A stretch of 64,000 nucleotides of DNA from Blattabacterium cuenoti BPAA. GTDB taxonomy: Bacteria > Bacteroidota > Bacteroidia > Flavobacteriales > Blattabacteriaceae. Below the pieces are notes generated by a model, which saw only the letters and a list, made by a program, of their open reading frames with translations, made no database searches and was not told the DNA's origin. A program made the position numbers and the translations under genes. Where the stretch lies: contig NC_020510.1 of assembly GCF_000348805.1 (NCBI RefSeq), positions 434,001 to 498,000 of the forward strand, given 5' to 3'. Of the stretch, positions 61,195-64,000 are shown piece after piece. Positions within the stretch are counted from its first letter, which is position 1, and the number at the start of each line of letters is the position of its first letter.

Positions 61195-62169
61195 ATGAAA
61201 GACTCTCCTATAACTTCTTTTATTAAAAAATACTTCCTTCATTTTAATGCTTTAACTTTATCAGAAGCCGCTAAAGCATATAAATATCATATTCAAAATG
61301 ATGGAAAAATGATGGTAACACTAGCCGGTGCAATGAGTACTGCCGAATTAGGAAAAATATTATCTGAAATGATACGAGAAGATCAAATTCATATTATTTC
61401 TTGTACGGGGGCTAATTTGGAAGAAGATCTATTGAATTTGATAGCTCATTCTCATTATAAAAAGATACCCAACTATAGAGATTTAACTCCTGATGAAGAA
61501 AAAGATTTCTTAAAAAAAGGTTATTACAGAGTAACTGATACTTGTATTCCAGAAGAACAAGCTTTTAAAAAATTACAAAAACATATGTTAAAAATATGGA
61601 CAAGAGCTAAAGAAAAATCAGAACGTTATTTTCCTCATGAATACATTTATCAATTATTATTAGAAAACATTTTAAAACCCTATTACGATATAGATTCAGA
61701 AAACAGTTGGGTCTTAGCTGCAGCAAAAAAAAATATACCCCTAATAGTTCCAGGATGGGAAGATAGCACAATTGGAAATATTTTTGCCTCATATTGTATG
61801 AAAAAACTATTTCATCCTTTTCTTGTAAAGAGCGGGATAGAATATATGATATTTTTAGCAAAATGGTATCAAAAAGAATCTATAAAACACAAAATAGGTT
61901 TTTTTCAAATTGGAGGAGGTATTTCAGGAGATTTTCCTATTTGTGTGGTCCCCATGTTATCTCAAGATATAGGATTTCATTCTACTCCGTTTTGGTCTTA
62001 TTTTTGTCAAATTTCTGATTCCACAACCAGTTATGGATCTTATTCTGGAGCTATTCCTAACGAAAAAATCACTTGGGGAAAACTCGATAAAGATACTCCA
62101 AAATTTATCATTGAATCAGATGCTACTATAGTTGCTCCGCTTATTTTTGCATATATATTAAATATGTAA
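61195..62169 (+). CDS. Deoxyhypusine synthase family protein
   Basis: 324 residues, homologous over its whole length to deoxyhypusine synthase. Seen: VTLAGAMSTAELGKIL, SCTGANLEEDLL (NAD site), IPLIVPGWEDSTIGNIFA, FFQIGGGISGDFPICV and SGAIPNEKITWGKL, whose WGK lysine (K296) matches the catalytic lysine that carries the aminobutyl group. Bacteria have no eIF5A, so the true substrate must be a polyamine or another protein; homospermidine-type synthesis is the usual proposal for bacterial members. It lies between rny and lpdA. Known: the fold and chemistry. Inferred: a polyamine role. Confidence 0.88.
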   Translation: MKDSPITSFIKKYFLHFNALTLSEAAKAYKYHIQNDGKMMVTLAGAMSTAELGKILSEMIREDQIHIISCTGANLEEDLLNLIAHSHYKKIPNYRDLTPDEEKDFLKKGYYRVTDTCIPEEQAFKKLQKHMLKIWTRAKEKSERYFPHEYIYQLLLENILKPYYDIDSENSWVLAAAKKNIPLIVPGWEDSTIGNIFASYCMKKLFHPFLVKSGIEYMIFLAKWYQKESIKHKIGFFQIGGGISGDFPICVVPMLSQDIGFHSTPFWSYFCQISDSTTSYGSYSGAIPNEKITWGKLDKDTPKFIIESDATIVAPLIFAYILNM

Positions 62170-62196
62170 TTTATTGATTATAAAATATAAAAATTG

Positions 62197-63621
62197 ATGA
62201 AAAATTTATATGATCTTGTCGTTATTGGTTCTGGACCAGGAGGATATGTTTCCGCAATCAGAGCAAGTCAATTGGGACTTCGGACTGCTATTATAGAGAA
62301 GTATCAGGAATTAGGCGGAACATGTTTAAATGTAGGTTGTATTCCTTCTAAATCTCTTTTAGATTCTTCTAAATATTTTTCATTAGCTAAAAATAATTAT
62401 TCTTCACATGGAATTTTTTTTGAAAAATTATTTTTTGATTTCAAAAAAATGATGGATAGAAAAAATGAGGTAGTAAAAAATATAAATAATGGAGTAAAAT
62501 ATCTAATGAAGAAAAATAAAATTGATGTATATCAAGGAATAGGTTCATTTAAAACCAAAAATATTCTGTTTCTAAAAGATATAAAATCCTTGAAAGAAAA
62601 AGAAGAAATACAATTTCAATATTGCATCATATCTACAGGATCTAAACCTTCATGCTTCCCCCACTTAAATTTTCATCTAGAAAATAGAATTCTTTCTTCT
62701 ACAGAAGCTCTTCATTTAAAAGAGATTCCAAAAAAATTAATCATAATTGGAGGAGGAATCATTGGATTAGAATTAGGTTCTATTTTTAATAGATTAGGAA
62801 GTAAAATTATCATCATAGAACCTATGGAAAAAATCATATCAAATATGGATGATTCTTTAAGTCATGAAATGAAAAAAATATTAGAAAAATCTTCTATTCA
62901 AATAGAAACCTCTTTATCTGTTTCCAATATTTTTAAAGAAAATCATGAACAAATATCTGTTTTTGCAAAAAAAAATCATAATGGAAAAGAAGTGAAATTC
63001 ATAGGAGATTATTGTCTGTTATCAATAGGAAGAAAACCATATACAAAAAATTTAGGGTTAGAAAATATAAAGATTCAAAAAAATAAAAAAGGATTTATAC
63101 ATGTAAATGATGATTTACAAACTTCTGTAAAGAATATTTATGCAATAGGAGATGTTATAGGAGGAAAAATGTTAGCACATAAGGCTGAAGAAGAAGGATT
63201 ATATGTAGTGGAACATATAGTGGGACAAAAACCAAATAATTTAAATTATAATTTAATTCCATCAATAATTTATACTTACCCTGAAGTAGCCAGTGTTGGA
63301 CGCTCAGAAAATGAAATTAAGAAAGATAAAATAGAATATAATATAGGGATTTTTCCTATGAAAATATTAGCGAGGGCTCGTACGAGTGGCTGTACTGATG
63401 GTTTTTTAAAAATGATTTCTCACAAAAAAACAGATGAAATATTAGGAGTCCATATCATTGGAGATCATGCTTCAGATATGATTATGGAAGCATCTGTCGC
63501 TATGGAATTTCGATCCTCTTCAGAGGATATATATAGAATATGTCATCCTCATCCTACTTTCAGTGAATCATTTAAAGAAGCCGCTTTATTAAACTTTGAA
63601 AATCGTTCTATACATATGTAA
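62197..63621 (+). CDS. lpdA: Dihydrolipoamide dehydrogenase
   Basis: 474 residues, E3 of pyruvate/2-oxoglutarate dehydrogenases and L protein of glycine cleavage. Seen: the FAD motif VVIGSGPGGYVSAIRASQLG, the redox disulfide GGTCLNVGCIPSK, the NAD motif IIGGGIIGLELGSIFNRLG, IYAIGDVIGGKMLAHKAEEEG and the C-terminal HPHPTFSE with the catalytic His-Glu pair. I use the ATG at 62197; a TTG is directly upstream. It pairs functionally with gcvT at 17.4 kb. Confidence 0.95.
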   Translation: MKNLYDLVVIGSGPGGYVSAIRASQLGLRTAIIEKYQELGGTCLNVGCIPSKSLLDSSKYFSLAKNNYSSHGIFFEKLFFDFKKMMDRKNEVVKNINNGVKYLMKKNKIDVYQGIGSFKTKNILFLKDIKSLKEKEEIQFQYCIISTGSKPSCFPHLNFHLENRILSSTEALHLKEIPKKLIIIGGGIIGLELGSIFNRLGSKIIIIEPMEKIISNMDDSLSHEMKKILEKSSIQIETSLSVSNIFKENHEQISVFAKKNHNGKEVKFIGDYCLLSIGRKPYTKNLGLENIKIQKNKKGFIHVNDDLQTSVKNIYAIGDVIGGKMLAHKAEEEGLYVVEHIVGQKPNNLNYNLIPSIIYTYPEVASVGRSENEIKKDKIEYNIGIFPMKILARARTSGCTDGFLKMISHKKTDEILGVHIIGDHASDMIMEASVAMEFRSSSEDIYRICHPHPTFSESFKEAALLNFENRSIHM

Positions 63622-63627
63622 ATACTT

Positions 63628-64000
63628 TTAGTGCCAAAAATTCCAAAAAATGGTTTTTCTTCCTATTTTTTTCAGAAAATTATTAGTTTTTTCAAAATGT
63701 TTAGATCCGAAAAAACCCATATGAGCAGAAAAAGGAGATGGATGTGAGGTTTTTAAAACGTAATGATCATGAAAAGAATTGATTAAAGGTATTTTCCTTT
63801 GAGCATACTTTCCCCATAAAAGAAAAACAATATTTTTTTTTTGATCGGAAATAGTTTGTATAATTTGATCAGTAAAAAGTTCCCATCCTATATTTTTATG
63901 AGACAAAGGAAAACCTTTTCTGACTGTTAATATTGAATTTAATAATAACACTCCTTGCTTTGCCCAATGAATTAAAGATCCACTAATAGGATAATAACTT
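63628..64000 (-). CDS. ung: Uracil-DNA glycosylase (partial, 5' end outside window)
   Basis: Only the C-terminal half is in the window, about 123 residues. Seen: IHWAKQGVLLLNSILTVRKG, HKNIGWELFTDQII, FLLWGKYAQRK and the DNA-minor-groove loop HPSPFSAHMGFFGSKHF with its catalytic histidine, then the end FWNFWH. The open frame continues through the right edge, so the apparent Met at 63951 is internal. Removes uracil from cytosine deamination, notable in an AT-rich genome that keeps this repair step. It converges on lpdA with a 6-base gap. Confidence 0.93.
   Translation of the reverse strand, partial: SYYPISGSLIHWAKQGVLLLNSILTVRKGFPLSHKNIGWELFTDQIIQTISDQKKNIVFLLWGKYAQRKIPLINSFHDHYVLKTSHPSPFSAHMGFFGSKHFEKTNNFLKKIGRKTIFWNFWH

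Overview
The window looks like a strongly reduced, very AT-rich chromosome of a flavobacterial (Bacteroidota) endosymbiont. It most resembles Blattabacterium of cockroaches, but the genus is my inference. Four things point there. The gene order miaB - sigma-54 activator - lptE - secG - groES - groEL and the block tRNAs - tuf - tRNA-Trp - secE - nusG - rplKAJL - rpoBC are flavobacterial. Shine-Dalgarno sites are nearly absent, and the best promoter has the Bacteroidota form TTTG-N19-TAnnTTTG. Bacteroidota-type families are present (PUR/DUF3276, long NusB, single-cysteine DksA-like protein, Thx, type-B succinate dehydrogenase). Coding is dense, with genes overlapping by 1-54 bases and long A runs. 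No insertion sequence, phage, CRISPR array, toxin or transferred island is visible, and no gene-free stretch exceeds 300 bases. The longest, about 240 bases at 59367-59608, shows only AT-rich sequence.

Layout: 1-8 kb holds the end of dapA, an RRM protein, pncB, then the miaB/activator/lptE/secG cluster and groESL, closed by a strong hairpin. 8-20 kb holds kdsC, a PUR protein, an MsbA-like exporter, nusB-yajC-coaE-thx, a membrane Zn protease, NDH-2, an isochorismate synthase/thioesterase pair, idi-queD-gcvT and a MATE exporter. 20-27 kb holds a DEAD helicase, aroC, a frameshifted miaA, tRNA-Val, folC and glnS. 27-44 kb is the large leftward transcription/translation block and ileS-dksA-like-lspA. 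44-49 kb holds mutS, two tRNAs, guaB and a small orphan lipoprotein. 49-59 kb is a leftward run (cysteine desulfurase, sdhCAB, accA, dnaB, a LolC/E-type permease, glmM, rplS). 59-64 kb holds rny, a deoxyhypusine synthase homologue, lpdA and the end of ung. Eight tRNA genes were found: Val, Trp, Thr(GGT), Gly(TCC), Tyr, Thr(TGT), Gly(GCC) and Leu(TAA).

Together the genes give information processing, part of the respiratory chain (NDH-2, menaquinone-pathway genes, SdhCAB, Lpd), amino acid and cofactor supply (DapA, AroC, FolC, PncB, CoaE) and a still-maintained outer membrane (KdsC, LptE-like, LolC/E-like, LspA).

The best candidate for something undescribed is the control region of groES. It has an almost perfect sigma-54 promoter (GG-N10-GC), a 15-bp palindrome about 75 bp upstream of the predicted start site, and a sigma-54 activator gene in the operon just before it. 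A 14/15 copy of the same 15-mer lies in front of that activator's operon. This suggests that GroESL, the most abundant protein of many endosymbionts, is controlled here by sigma-54. The second theme is poly(A) tracts inside genes (A10 frameshift in miaA, A13 in the helicase, A11 in mutS), which point to transcriptional slippage.
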